Positions 32,101 through 47,100 of a stretch of DNA of 64,000 nt are shown one piece after another. Source of the DNA: Phoronis australis (Eukaryota; Phoronida; Phoronidae); the NCBI GenBank assembly GCA_002633005.1, contig NMRA01000374.1, positions 1-64,000 on the forward strand. Direction: 5' to 3'. The translations under genes were made by a program, and so were the position numbers. The first letter of the stretch is position 1. Each line of letters begins with the position of its first letter. The notes below the pieces were generated by a model. It was not told the DNA's origin. It saw only the letters and a program-made list of their open reading frames with translations, and did not search any database.

Positions 32101-35100
32101 CTATCGTACATGGACATGAATGAAGAACACGTTGCTAAGAACCCAGCGCCTGACCAGCAGCGCGGTTTGTATAGTTTGACGTACAATTCTGTTGAAAATT
32201 GCAACGTGTTTATTAACAGGAGGCGCTCTTTTTGTCTAGTGCAACACAAGATGTAACACTCATATTTCTAAACTTTTTGTACTTTGATAACGTTTTGTAA
32301 CCATTGTTTCACACGGTTGAGCACGTGTCTTGTGAACAGTACTTTGCACAGAACAGTCTGATTTGGAGAGTTGCATGGGCACTTTTTACTTGCAGTCATC
32401 GACGAAAGCTTACCAGTTCGACACGAAGCTCAATCTTCCAGAGGCCAACCGTGGCCCATGCCTGTCCACTTTGCAACCACAGGTGATAGCGCAATGGCAC
32501 TCTCGAAAAGCTTTAAATTCTACAAACACGGGCAGACGTGCGCTATACTATCTGAAGCAATTGGAAGATACACGCGTATCATCATGGAACAACGTCGCGA
32601 CACGACCACATCTCGTAATAGACAGTTGCTGTCAGGAATCAGTATTCAGATGTCGACACCTTGCAGTGATGACGATTACCCGGCACTGGATTCGGATGAG
32701 TCATGTACCTGTCTTTTAAAGCCAATTTCAGTCAGTGCTAGATTAAGGTTCCCTCGGACCTAGGCTCCAAAAAGTCTATTGGTGTAACTTGACCTGCACA
32801 TACCATAGCATTACTGCCCCCCCACCCGCCCCTCTGCCAACTTTTTTTTTAATGTTTATTACGAAATCTTCAGAATACAATGAATATACATAACCCAGAA
32901 AGCGCCAAGAGGCATTAGATCTGGGTAAAAAATACAAAGAAGTCTATATACAATGATTATATACGAATACATAAATAAAAAAACTGATGTTAAGAATACA
33001 ATGATATATGACAACGAATGAAAATAATTCATTTTCATACAGATGTATAAAATTCTATCCACTCACACAAAGAGATTTAATGTTATAAAGAAATTCTGAT
33101 ACTATTTCAAATAAAACCATATTTTCGTTTGAGTTAAGTTCTTGACATCCATATAGAAAGAAATTAATTTTGTTGTACAATTGCGGAATTTCAGAGTATT
33201 TTTTATAAACATTGGGGTATTGTTCGAGTGCCTGGAAGAGCTGTACCCTCTCCTCCTTGCATACCTCACAAGCAAAGAAAACATGAGGATATGTCTGGGT
33301 ATCTCCACAGGAACACAGAGCCGAAATATTATTAAAATTATGTCTAAATTTCTCGTTGTTTAGGAATAGACCACATCTTGATCTGTATAGGGTTATTTCA
33401 TGGTTGCGGGGAAGTTGGAATGATGTCAATGGGACTGGCAAGTCTGGAGTAGTGGTATGCATTTTAAAGTTATTTTTGAGAGTGACGATTGAAGTGCTTT
33501 CTTTTATTTTGAATGGTAAGGAATTCCAGTTGTCAATACAAGTTAATATCGTTGATCTTCTAAAGGCTTGGCTGATGGAGGCTGGAATAGTATACATATT
33601 GCTTTGCCGGAGTCCTGGTCTCGTGCTTGGTCTTTTGTAGGAGTCAAAGAGGATTTTGTTAGAGTAATTGTTTATGTTGGTTAAGACTTTGAATGTATAC
33701 ATAGACAGGTGAAGTTTACGACGGGTTGCTAGTTTGCTCCAGTGAAGACTATTTAGAACCTTGATTGTGTTGGACCCTCTGTATGCCCCAGTTGTGGCTA
33801 AAGCTGCTTGGTATTGTAGTCTTTCTAATTGGAGAAGTATGCCAGCGTTTGCCGATTGGTAGATTATGTCACAGTAATCTAGATGTGGAAGTACAAAAGA
33901 CTTGAACAGAGTTTGAAGATGCATGGAGTTGAGATGACGAGAGATAACTCTAATTGAATTAATTAATTTTTGTACTTTTTGAACGAGTTCGCGACAATGA
34001 GGAGTAAATGTAAGCTTATGGTCGAGTAGCAAGCCAAGATGTTTGTGCGTGAACTTATTGGGGATAACTTCCCCATTGAGTGATAATTCCAGTGTTGGAT
34101 TTGTTTGGAAATGAGTATTATTAGACTTAGAAATATAAGATCAACACTTTTTTCAGGTTTAAATTTCCCCTCTGCCAACTCGCGACGAGGATTTTACCAG
34201 ATTTCACACCGTTCTGTTTGAAGAGTAATAAATAACGCTTGCAACTCCGGGCAATGTCTCGCGGGATCTCGTCAAAGTCCCAAGAAGCTAGCATTGATTT
34301 TCTTGTGCTAGGGAAATGTTTAACGAATACAATTTCAACTTAAATTTATCATTGTCTACTCAAGTTCCTACTTGTAATCTTTAATTGATATACCTGCATG
34401 CAGCTTGGGTGAAGTTGCCGCTAGTAATCGTCTCGTCACTTGTTGTTTTAGATTTGATCAACATTGAAAAGCGTTTCCTAAGGGCCCGTGAGGTGTGGGG
34501 TGTTCTTCGGGGCTTGGAAACCTTCAGTCAGCTGATCTATTCCAATGACAATAACGAGGCAAGTGCAATACTGTTGTAGTGTTAATTGAAACATGCTGAA
34601 ATTTCTTTTTTGTTGAATGAAACGTGAATCGCAAACGTTTAAGAAACATAGTAAACATTTTGCTTCTTTAAAAGTTCTTCTATATTCTATTTGGAAGATT
34701 GACATGCTCAACATAACCCCATCCTGATCCAAATTGGGACTGTTCTTCCATTGTTTTGTGGGTAAATGGTAAGATCTAGAAATATCTCCGTTAAGACTAC
34801 CAAACTGGTCTTGCTGTGGCAGCAGCGGCTCAACATTGAGTTCACTGAGTGTGTCCCGTCACTCAATTGGAGCTGCCAAATTTTGAAATGTCTGCCTGTT
34901 CAGTCTGAGCTATTTGTTTTGCAATGTTTTTGACTGTTGAAACGCCACAAGTTGTGGGAGCGGAAATGATATCCTATAAATGTTCTAGTTTCGATTTTTT
35001 GGAAAGATGAACAGGAAGATTACTGTACTTTAAGGCATTAAGTAAACTCTTGGTGTAACCATTGACGGCGTGTTTTAATGACTAGGCATATAGCCCTTGT

Positions 35101-38100
35101 TCTTTAAATGTACAGTTTCAGTTACCCACGGGAAACTAGGTCGCAAGCTCGTCGACTAGATATCAATAGATAGATGTATCTATTCACTTATAATAAAGTT
35201 AATGGCAAGCATTTATCTGTGACGGGCTGATGTGCGCGCATGGTACGATATCCATGCGACTTGTATTGTTATGTGCAACAATGGCTCAAGAAAACAATGG
35301 AAGTGTCTCATAGGCGATAACCATGCCACGGGTGCAAATTAAACAGCACATTGCGACCTCCATACGACGTCATTTGGCAGGGGTTAGGGTAACTTGTTAT
35401 CGTGTCAGTGGTTTTAAATTTGAAATTATTGTGATTTGAAAGTTTCGGTTCTTTTCACGCACTTGAAAAGATTTTTTCGAAGCTGCACTGAGGTAGGTTT
35501 AACACCTCGTGTTTTATTGCATTCATCTTCCGTTTCCAGTTGGTGATCGAAAATACCTACATTACAGACACGCCGAGGTTCCACCACAGAGGTCTTATGT
35601 TGGACACCTCCAGACACTTTATCCCTAAAAAGGATATTCTATTGACACTGGCAAGTATGATTTTATAGCACCTCGACAGTTGCAATTTTGCATACATACT
35701 CCATTCATGATTAGAACCGTTAAGCGCAATAGTTGTTGTTACACGACTAAAAGCCGCAGCCAGCTACATGTAATACGTTGTACAGCGCCGTGGGAAAAAG
35801 AGTCCTGTTCACCATACGCTCGCTTCAAATATTAGTATTAGCCGTCTTTGTTTCAGGACGCCATGTCTTATAACAAGATGAACGTTTTTCATTGGCATAT
35901 CACGGATGACCAGTCTTTTCCATTCCAAAGCAAAGTATTTCCCGATCTCAGTAAAATGGTAAGTAAGACGTTATCTTGAGTTTGCAGAACAGATACTTAA
36001 ACTGACTTTCCGTCATAATTTTCCCAAAATTCTTGTGACCCACAAATCCCGAGTTCATGAAGTTCAGCTGCGTTCTACGACATATCGAGGATATTGCACC
36101 TACCCCGGTCACCGTCCACTCCGCTTCCCTCTCTACCACTCTGCATACATGCTAGTTTAATCCATACAAACTTTTTTACGGAAATTGTGATACTTAAAAC
36201 TTGGAAGCCTTTACAGGAATAAATTAGAATAACTTTATTTTGCCATATAAGACAAAAGTAAATCACCAGGTTAAAGTGCTCACGAAATGGGTTTTCTACA
36301 GCTCGGGCATCGCTGGATACATTAGCCTTTGCGAGACACGCGGCACACGAGCGAGCGAGCTTAGCACCCCGTCACCAGGTAGCGAGACCGTCTCAATCAC
36401 GAGTCGGGTCACCAAGAACAGAGTAAGGTTCAGTAACGCTAGTACCTCACTTAAAAGCAAGACTGCGTGATTACGGGAGATATTGGCTAGATTTTAGCGA
36501 GGTTCTAACGGTTACTGAACTCTACATTGGACTGGTATCATAGCTGAGACTAGACGGCTCTGACTTATTCTGGTTCGTGATTGGTCACTGAAGTAACGTA
36601 TCGATAAGGTTGGCCCTTCTAGCGAGGACATAGATTGATCCCCTCGTCACAATACTTGTATTTAAAAAAACTGATTTCATATTGTTGTTTGCTGGGTACT
36701 GGCATTACATTTATAATCTCATCGTCGGCGTTTGTGTTCGTGTTTGTTCGTAGTAAATGCGCAACACTTAATCGACATCTACATGTATCAGGTCAGTCAG
36801 TTAACGTGGTTTTCCAAATAAGGCAGTCACTACAGACCTTGCTTGTACTTTTGGCTTGCACGAAGCTGACTGCGCGTTGAAGGCTGGAACGAGGGTAAAC
36901 TGGGACTGTCAAACAATTAACGTGATATCGACGTTTCGCGAGTCTGCTCAAAAACAGTTATGGGACAATCCACGAGAATGGGGAGCAGAAGAAGTGCTTA
37001 CTTAAAACCAGAAATGGTCGCTTGGCATAAGAGATTGCACTTGATGCTCGATGTTGCAGGATAGTGTCCTGCTTTTTTCGTCTTAAAGCACGCTGTATCT
37101 GGTTATATGTGAAAGTAATCTTACCAAATCTGGGGAAGACATTAAACTTGGCGTTGGCTTACAGAGTAAACGGCGAGGCACCCGCACGCTACGGAGCATT
37201 TGCCAATATTATGAGACTGTTTTTTTCTGTGCAGAAAGGTAAATTTCTGCCACGAGATCAGGAAATTTTGTTCCTTAAACAAATAGGCACTCCGCCATTA
37301 CGGCGTTTTCCCGTCGCTCCCAACTTGTTCGAGTCTATAGCCCAACAACAAGTTGGGAAAACGACCCCTGCTGCCAATATCTTACACGACTGATTAACTC
37401 CATTCTGGCATTTATGGTTGGAGGGCCAGCTCTGTTTTGTTCGATAGTTGCTCTAACCTCCAATAAGATCTTATCTAGCCTCACTGGGCTGTGCTGTTAA
37501 AAATAAAAGTTAAGCTACAACATATTTGAGCATAAATCAATAGCATTTCTGAAATCCTCGTCAAATGGTGATCATGTTTAGTTCCAAAATCTCCCAACTA
37601 CAACCGAAGTTACGACAATAGATCTTTCCGAATGTACCAATTCGCTCTGGGTTTGACGGTGTTCACACATTGTTTGTAATAAGCCTGGTAGATAATTTGC
37701 CCGCTACTTGTCATACCAGACAAAAGACTGTGCTTGGCAGTTAACAAAGAAGCTAGATGTTATTACACGCTCACAACCCTCTACGTCTGGTAAAGTCACT
37801 GAATGGGAAAACACCGTATATGCATTCTGCCGCTATTGTTTAATGAACGAATTCAGAAGAAACTTCAATTTCTTTATCATTGCAAATGAGCCTTGTACGT
37901 ATTCAATGGCCATTTTTGATTTCTTTTTGGTTTACAAAATTAATTCCTTTCTGATCACTTCCATATGAATTTTAACCAGTAACCTTGTTCACAGTCGATA
38001 AATAACGCTTTTATTATTTGAAGAGTGAATTCATTTTGGTGTGTACAGTACATGTATGTGTGTGTTCATTGGCAGGGTGCGTATCACAAGACGTCCGTCT

Positions 38101-41100
38101 ACACCCATGAAGACATAAAGGAGATTTTAGAATATGCCAGGTTTCGGGGCATCCGCGTCATTCCAGAGTTCGACACACCAGGTGATTTCAGTGTATTTTT
38201 TCTTTCCAACGTCAATTTCGCCAAAATATCTAACCACCCATATTATAGAATAATGAGAAAAAACCATGCCGTGCAACATTGTTCTGAAAAGGTAAGTTGT
38301 TTTAAATAAAAAATTCAACTATTAGAAACCTCAACCCACTACCTAGGCAAAACAGCAATTTTATTTTTAAGAGGATGTCGAAGGTAATTTGACCTACTTC
38401 TTGAAACTCTTTGAGACTTTGTGTGCTCTAATTGGACGAAGGAATTCGCTTACTCAATACGACACATACATGTATCTGTCTCTGACGAGATTAATTGAGT
38501 AAGCCCCGAACACCATAATCCGATCACGCATCGATTTAAAAATTGCATTACTTTTATTTGCTAGCATACGATCCTGCTTCAGTATGTACAGTATCTGCTG
38601 GAACGAGTTGATCTGAGCTAATTGATCTATCGCAACCTCCGTCCCCTTGCATAATGTCGACTAACAAACAAAGTGTTACCCGGCAACTTGTTTTTGTCGG
38701 GTAAAATAGCGGCTTGGAAACGAAGGTGTGTCAATGCTGCGTTCTAAATGGTCAGTTAAGCCGTCATTCAAAATTCTGGCGATAGGTCAATTAGTAAAAA
38801 GGGTAGTGAACATGGCAAGAGACTGAAACGTTACACGGTAATGGTGGTGAAACTGTCGACCATTTTATCGTGTAAAAAAACATTTTTAAGCAGAACGCCA
38901 AATGAAAAAACATTTTGAGGAAAAAATGATCAAAACTTTTATAATGCTTAGAAAACTTGCACTTTAAGCGTAGGGCAAGTTTATTTCAAACTGATGTAGA
39001 GCCCTCGTGTAACCTCGTTTAACTCTCTGAGAATTGGAATGCTTATCTGATTGAACCTTTTTGGTCAATTTTTTCTTTCCTTGTCAAACCTTTTCTCTCT
39101 TCGCCAAATTAAATCAACAATTATTGGGGCGTGCATTACGTGATTACGAAGTATCAAGATCTGTGAGTAAGTCTTTGATCGCGAGAGCATGCAGTCAATG
39201 AGCTATCTCTTGTGAGCACGACACATGCGTTTCTTGCGAGGATATTGAGATCACATAAGTTTTCGAGAGATCTCACCGTGATTTGCAAGTGGGGTACCAG
39301 TGTACACTACATGTAGCTTTAGTCGCGAGTAACTTTATCTTCGAATGACAATCTAGCGCACATCAGCAAGACTTATACAATGTTTTAAGTCTCATGCTCT
39401 CATAATCACAGATCCTGAGGAATAGAAAAATGCATAACCAGTTCACATAGTATGTAGTTCTTTGTTTCATTAGGTCATACACGTTCATGGGGCAAAGCAA
39501 TGCCGCGTCTTATGACCGAGTGCAACGCGACACGAACCAATGAAAACTTCAACCCAACAAAAAAACGTGTTTACACGGTTCTTACCTCCTTTTTCAAAGA
39601 AGTCATGGAACTTTTCCCAGATGAATACCTACATTTCGGCGGTGATGAAGTCCTTCCGCATTGCTGGTAAGATAGGAGTGTTACGTTATTTCTGTTGGAC
39701 ACGCCAAAAAATAATTGCCTCTCCGGCCTGGCAGTTTTAGGCCCTACTGGACATTTCTCTAGTGTTTTTGGTTGTCTTTCAATTTTCAGTATCTAAGATC
39801 CCCTATGGGATTCTACCTTCGTGCTTCCCCCAAAATTACCTTTCAGTCGGGCATCTTTCCAGCGTGTTTCTTTGTTTTCCATTAGCACTTATTTCCACTC
39901 TCCGTTCGCAGTAGTGAAATGTAGACATTTGATAATCTTCAGATTACATATACGCATCTTCCCTATACAAGTCACATGTAAATAATCAAGCCAAAAAAGT
40001 ATAGTCCGACAATTATTCCAAATTTAAGGATGACAAAGCACCAGTCGACGCCTAGATACATGTGTAGCGTACACGTACGCCTCTCAAACATTAGACACTA
40101 AGGGTCCGGTTCAATGTTTGATTGTGGTCCAACTGTCCCATCATTGAATTTAGTGCTGATACTCTGGTGTTCTTTTTTAATTCGGGTTCTGGATTGTATC
40201 ACCGTCTGTTTTTGTTGTTTTGAGTCCGGACATCCACACTATTAAGGGATGGCGACTTAATTGGCTTTCAAAAACTCTTGCTTCTTTCAAGCTGGCTTTC
40301 AACTTTGCATTTAAACTTCAAAACTTTGCATTCTGTTACATCATGTTTTGTTTCAGGCTAAGCAACGAAGCACTCACCAATTGGGTGGATAATAATCTCG
40401 ATGGAGATATTTCACGCCTTCCGCTGTTTTATTTTACCAAGTAAGTAAAAAATTAACTATTCCTACCGTCCTATTGTGTATCAGTTTGAGGATGGTCTAG
40501 AGTCTAGACTCCAGACAAAAGATTGCGAAGTCATCCATCGTCGCGATGAGCTAATACTCCCATTTTGCATTGTTAGACACTGGACGGAGTCCCTTGTCAC
40601 CCCATTCCACTGAAAGATGTTGATACCGGGATGAAGAAGAAACTACGAAACTCTCAGGCGCTAAAAACAAAATGCATCTGTCTGTGCCAAGATTTTTAAA
40701 GAGGCAATATTAACGCACTTTCCATCGAAAAATTCTCTTTCGATTTCGAATACTTTCGGCTATGTTCCCAACCTGTTTTGTACTCAGATGAGACGGGATT
40801 TTGGTCCTACAATGAACTCAGGGTTCGATCTGTCTATGGGCAGTTGACTCACAGGACTTGAACTCTAAAGGTCAGTTTTGAAGACCTGTGGGTTATCAAT
40901 TTGAGTTTGCCGTTTGAGGGTTTTCCTTGCACTAGTTGCTAGCATGCTGTAGCATATTGCTTTTGTTTCTTTGCCCCCTCTGTTATTGTATAAAACTAGA
41001 GGACTCCTTCATTTCCTTTCTTACAAAGACCTAACCACTGGCATTTTTGTTTCAAGCCTTCTGCACGCTGCCAGGCTGATCCCAATATCATGCTGAAGTT

Positions 41101-43558
41101 ACGTTTAAGATACATTACAAGAAAAAAAGAGTATAATTAACTCAGAAGGCACTATGTCATTTAAAACAATCTCTGTGCTATCAATACCGTAGTCTCGGAT
41201 GTGTCGTTTATTTACCTGCGCTGCACGTTTAAATGTCGCTTACTAGTCGTTCGTTACAAAATATGCAAGAGAATTTGTTGTAGTGTAGACCTTTAGATGT
41301 ACAATTTTTATCCAGTCAGGAATCGAACACACACCCCTTCTTTCGCAAAGTGCTGCCTTCGCCACCCGGCCAACAAGCAGTGCCAGCAAATGTTTGATAA
41401 ACGAGGCCTCTATAATGTTTTTTCCCACGTATTTGAAAACTGGCATGTGTTGGAGACCCATACCCGATGTATTATTGCCACATGGTGTCCACGAGAACTG
41501 TATAACAATCTCAGCGATTCATAATTTTGTGAGAACTTTCCCATTGACACTAGTTACAACGATGGACCAGGCGCTGTCACTACAATTTGCAGTAAACATT
41601 TATAATCGTTTTCTTATATGTACGCTACTTTGAGTTATGCTTTCGTAATGTTTGCTGTCCTTTATCAGTTTGAATTTTTTCTTCGGCAACATCTTTCGAA
41701 CGCGTAATTTCACCTGGTACATGTATTTGTGTTTGGGGCTGGAGACTGATCCAGATGCAAAGCGCATTGATTTACCACATGTCTCCACGATTTAATTATT
41801 TATTTTCACAGTATGGTAGACCCATAGATATTATCTCCATAGTTATGGTCAGTTAGGTCCCCATTGCTTACAGTGAGTTTATTGTTTTGATCGGGTGTTT
41901 TTTAATTGGTACAAGACGCAAATGCCGACACCAGTTAACATGAGGTGGCAAAAAGTGCGTCAATTAGTTGTTGCAAGGGACCATGCTCGGCGATTCAAAA
42001 CGTTGCACTACAGGTAGTTCGCCCTTTCACAAAATAGTATAACATCTACCAATTGATGCGCTTTTGTTAGACTTGTTCTTTCTGTCACGTTCATCTACGC
42101 GTCGCTTCAAGCAAAATGTTATCTTAACTTTGTCTTTCTTCGTCAACTACACTGTAGACCTAGTGCGCTTTGGGCGGAGCATCTTGGTGAAAAACGCACC
42201 CTATATGAGCGGTTCTTCTTTGAAAAGGTGACTTAGTTCAACAACTTGTCTCTATCCTTGGTTTGTCAAATGAACGGAGCATTCTTATGGAGTACTCCTT
42301 GAAATAATTATATCAGTCAAGTAGGGCCTGGGGTCTAACTTTAATTCGATTTCATTTTACAGACTATTTTCTAAGCTTGAAAAGTCGGGCAGGAAGTTCA
42401 AAGCTATTGTGTGGCAAGATCTGATTCAAGATAAAGTGGTAAGAGTTGTACGCCATTACATTCCTTTGCGTCGCTACGTACTTTAGCCAACACCAGCGAG
42501 TACTCTTATCAGCACTAAAAACAGACCTACTTGTGTAGCCTCCATGACATCAATTTGACATCTACATTAACTACCCAAGTGGATGGCTCATTATCCAAAG
42601 GGCCCAGACAGCTCATCTCCATGTCTTTGGTGTTGTTTATAGCACAGTTTTAATCGGGTGAAGATAATTGAGCGAGGACTGCTTACCTTTGCAGTAAATC
42701 AGTTGAAGTCAATTTGCATTTGGCGTGTGTAAACACGATTATAGCGAAACGGTTTTTGTAATTTGAACACTGAATTCTTTTCCTTTTTTGTGTTGTAAAC
42801 AGTTGTGGAATCATTCATTCTTGGAAATGTAGATTTTCAGAAAGCAGTTCTATACTTCTAATTTGATAGACAATATTGTTTAGTACATTTTATGACCCTG
42901 ATTGCAACGCTCGATTAACTCATTATGAATGGTTGTCGCTGAGCCGACGCATATTAGTGGCCGTGTTATCTGGACCTCGCCTGTTCATTAGCAGACGTAG
43001 AAGTCAATGAAGATGACAAGTCCATGTAATTTCAGTTTGGTCCCAAGCGCGCTGCAGCTAATGTTGTCCGATCACCGGCAAACGTGTTGTTGTTGTGACT
43101 TTTTTGTTCTGCAGTAACAACAGATACATCTCTTGTTAGAACTCAGCAACTCTCTAGATAACTTCGACAGAGTGTAACAAACAGCTGCAAAACGGTCATT
43201 ATTTTACGACATTGTCTCTTCCATAAAACGTTTTTATTTCAAATATATTGAATTTGAAGAATGTCTGCGCCAAACTTTTGATACTATGCCATTAAATATT
43301 AACCGCAACATCAAATTGCACAATGACGTCACATTAATTAATAAACAAGCCCAACTGTAGACATTAGTGTGACTTCAGTTCACTGTGGGAGTACCGTACC
43401 GACAGATGGTTATTGAATGATAAGCTAAATTCATTCGACAATGTTCTTGGGCTCAAAAAATTTTTTCGTACCACTTAGCGTCACAAAAAGCACTTAGTTG
43501 GAGGTTGGTTCGATAGTCCGAAGAGCCGAAATTCCGAAAAGTGGCTGCTCTTCGGTTC

Positions 43559-43621
<63 letters not shown>

Positions 43622-44122
43622 CATGTATCTTTCTTCAGATGGCAGTTGTAACAGATATGTATTTTATTAAACTTTACAGCGTTTTATAATACATTAGTTT
43701 CCATGACAATTCCTTCAGTAATTGCGCTCTTATGTATGTAACTTTATATTCGTGTTTAATGTCATTGTTCTTGTTCTATGTATCTAGCACGATAAGCGTT
43801 TATGATTTTTAAATTTATTTGCCTTTGATGACTGAAGTATAGTCGAAGTACCGCTACTGTTTTATTATGAAATGTTTTGTACAGTGTTTTATTATATATT
43901 TACTCATATATTTGTGTTCGTGATGCCACTTGCACTCGGCAATCTACTATTTCAACTGCCATCTGAAGAAAGACATCTATGTAGACACTATGAAAGTTTG
44001 TTGAACAAACTAATTAAAGCCAAGAACAGCTTACTATTCAATGAAACATGTATAAAAGAAGGTCTGCTACCCAAATACACAGATATATGTGTGTGTGTGT
44101 GTGCGTGCGTGCGTGTGTGTGT

Positions 44123-44194
<72 letters not shown>

Positions 44195-47100
44195 ACAGTG
44201 GTGTAGTGGGAAAATTAGAGGTAAGTAGGCGCCCAAAGCCTACCGTATCATCTTGAGCAGTGAACGTAACTTACTTGCGTAGGCTTTTTACAAAATTCCA
44301 TCAGTGATGTATGTACAACGCTTTATTTTTTTGGGTCGATGCCCGTATTAAGGTTTCGGCCCTACATTCGAAGCTACGCCTGTATTTGGAATCAAATGTT
44401 TGCGCCTATACGCGAACCAAAACTGATATTGGTAAACGAGATTAATATGTTTTCAAAGGATTTCAACTTTTAATTCAATAAGAGGAGACTTTTCAGCTAC
44501 CCATGCAAATTTCACATTTTGCCAAAGATTACTCTATTTGGACGGTTGTAACAGAAACTAAATTCGATGACCCCTATCCCCCATTTTTACCGATTCGAAG
44601 TATCATGCAAGGACCAAATGAAAAGTTATGCATTTTTTAAATCAACGATTATAACTAATTTTATCTTCACTGATCTATGTTGGAGTCTTCATCAGTCTGC
44701 GTTGAGTGTCCCATCAGAAGATATTGTACAGAAGACTGGTTTTCTAAGCTCCATGCTCTGTTCATGATATCAGTTTCAAATTGGACATAGATGGATTCCT
44801 TAGCCTTTTGCTTCCTATCAGCACTGGGCGGAATTCAATGAATAGTGAAATTGATGCACTGGTATTGAGGGTCAACTGGCCTCGACACTTTGATGTAAAA
44901 CTTGTACTCACGCGAAGATGCTATACGGCTAACGAAGCAAATGTTGTTAATTACCACCAACTTCAGAGTAATCGCATTTATTTTTAAACTGTTAACATTA
45001 CTCTGTACAAAGTCTGGTGTTATCAAGTCATATGTGTTACTTATTAACCTTGTAAACAAGTCAATGATCTCGTTTGTTGTCAATTTTGTGAGGAATCGGA
45101 ATACGAAAAGAGAAGGCTACGTCGAAGTGCGGAAGTACATTCTAAGAGGAGAAAATCCGCTGAAGCGATGGTAAGATGAACACAATTCTCAATTAGTGTC
45201 ACTACCCGTGAAACACTCGACTGGCATTTCAACGGTGAAGCGCTGGAGAAATGACCTTTTCCGCTAACAACATTTGTTCCACTTCCCGTGATGGTCAGCA
45301 AAGTATCACCCTCATGTAGTGAACATTTTCTGAAAACGTAGACGCCACTGCATTTTTGCCGAAGTGTACCCTCGAGTATCTTCTCGATCTGTAATTTTTC
45401 TTTCAAACTTAAGTAGTCCTGGACATTCGTTATGCAGCAATACGAGAGTCGAAGAAACACAGGTCAGCTGAGTAAGGGACACCCCCCCCCTCGAAATGTA
45501 GACCCGCCATTGCCAAGATGTTGGTGGTTTTCTAACAGAAAGGAGTCATTAGTGATTTTATACGCCCGCATACTAGTACGGGTGCATATTGCCGTCATCA
45601 CTGTATGGGTTCGCGGTGGCCTGCGTCCGCTGCTGTGTTTAATTATAATAACCACTCACATGATATTCAAGAGATTCGGCAGTTGTGTTCGTATAAAAAT
45701 GGCGACAGAAGATTCAATGAGTTCAATGTGGACCGGACTCCGCAGACTTTGCCAGCTGACTGTAATTTTATTATTTTACATTTGCCTCGTGACTACAAAG
45801 TTCCTGGAAAAATTTATGAATTTTGACACATAGGTTTATATTGCAACGACGACGACACCTTCTCAATTCCCGACGGATTTGACGTGGTCTAGTTGCGCCC
45901 GCTAATGAGCATTTTAGTATTTCCGAGTAACGGTTCTGCATCAGCGCACGCGTGACCAGAGTGGCCCAGCAAATATCAACGCAAACCACCACGTCAATGA
46001 GTTATCACGCAATTCCACGCGAGTGGAAGGCGAGTTTTCCAGGAATATGTTCGAACCTTGAAAAATGGCTGCCACTGAAATGATTGATCGGTGAAGTTAC
46101 CATGTGGAACTATGTAACTTCGTGTGCGATGTAAATAACAATCATGTACAGAAGAGTAGAATTCTTGCCAATCTGTTTAGGTTGGCATATGTTATTGAAA
46201 GGAGCACGATTGGTCAGTGTTGGTTTTTAGACAGATTGATTACCTTGGATCTTTATGACCTGTGTGTTCCCAATAAGGAGGGCACAACTGGTGCTGATTT
46301 TGTGATTTTCGGATGGACCGACTGTCGTAGATTGAAATATTTGGAAAAGTAGCTCCCCTTACATCTTTGCTGTTTTTAATTGTGGAGCACGCGGTGGGCG
46401 CAGGTCAACGCTCCAAGTTACTCTTGTTGAAGGTTTTCTATACGTGGTTTCTACTGCATTATAATACTCATAATCTATAAACTTTTCAGCCTTTGGCTGG
46501 CACCCTCATTCATGTTTGGAAGAGGGACTACAGAGACATAATCGACAGCATCCTCGACACCGGATATGACGTCATATTTTCTGCCTGTTGGTACCTGAAC
46601 TACATAGAATATAGCACAGACTGGACAAAATTTTACTTTTGTGACGCCGACAGATATTTACACCGCAACGGTGAGTTACAGTTAAAAGAAGCGTATAATG
46701 CATATAAACTTAACGCTATAACTCGCGTTCGACCGTTGTCCGCGACAAACGCCAGGACATGTACACGACCTTCTGGTGATTTGTGTCTCGCCACTTCGGA
46801 AGAGCAACTATTTCACGTTGCCGCTACTCCCGGTTCGACAAATATATCGTCCGAACTCAGTGGTCTGAATTGGTCGAACATCGCCCGATATAGGTGACTT
46901 GCCAGGCATAGACACTATAAGATGTGAAATTTGTGCTCGTAAAAATGGGATGGCAATCGCTAACGGCCATCACTCATTCATCGTCAGATCACGATGCAAT
47001 TGATAAAATCAGATGTAGCCGCCGGAAAAATCTTAAAGTACTTATCTCAAAGGTCAATCTCGTTAAAAAACGTTAAAATGTATATTAAATTAAGTAATAT

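Noticed and set aside
33356-33640. Plus-strand frame within hexosaminidase intron 2
   Set aside because: Antisense shadow of the LINE reverse transcriptase fragment.
34559-34565. GT donor four bases downstream of the GC donor of intron 3
   Set aside because: Using GT would add four bases and break the GH20 frame at a well-conserved boundary.
37064-37393. 109-codon frame as an extra hexosaminidase exon or a nested gene
   Set aside because: Exons 5 and 6 join in phase with family spacing and no insertion is expected there. The frame has no domain.
43498-43689. His/Thr-repeat protein
   Set aside because: The frame is only the (CA)n microsatellite read through. It has no domain or splice context.
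44088-44228. Cys/Val-repeat protein tail
   Set aside because: Translation of the (TG)n microsatellite.
45080-45833. Overlapping 126- and 133-codon frames on opposite strands in intron 9
   Set aside because: No motif, no conserved composition, no splice signals. Likely chance open frames.
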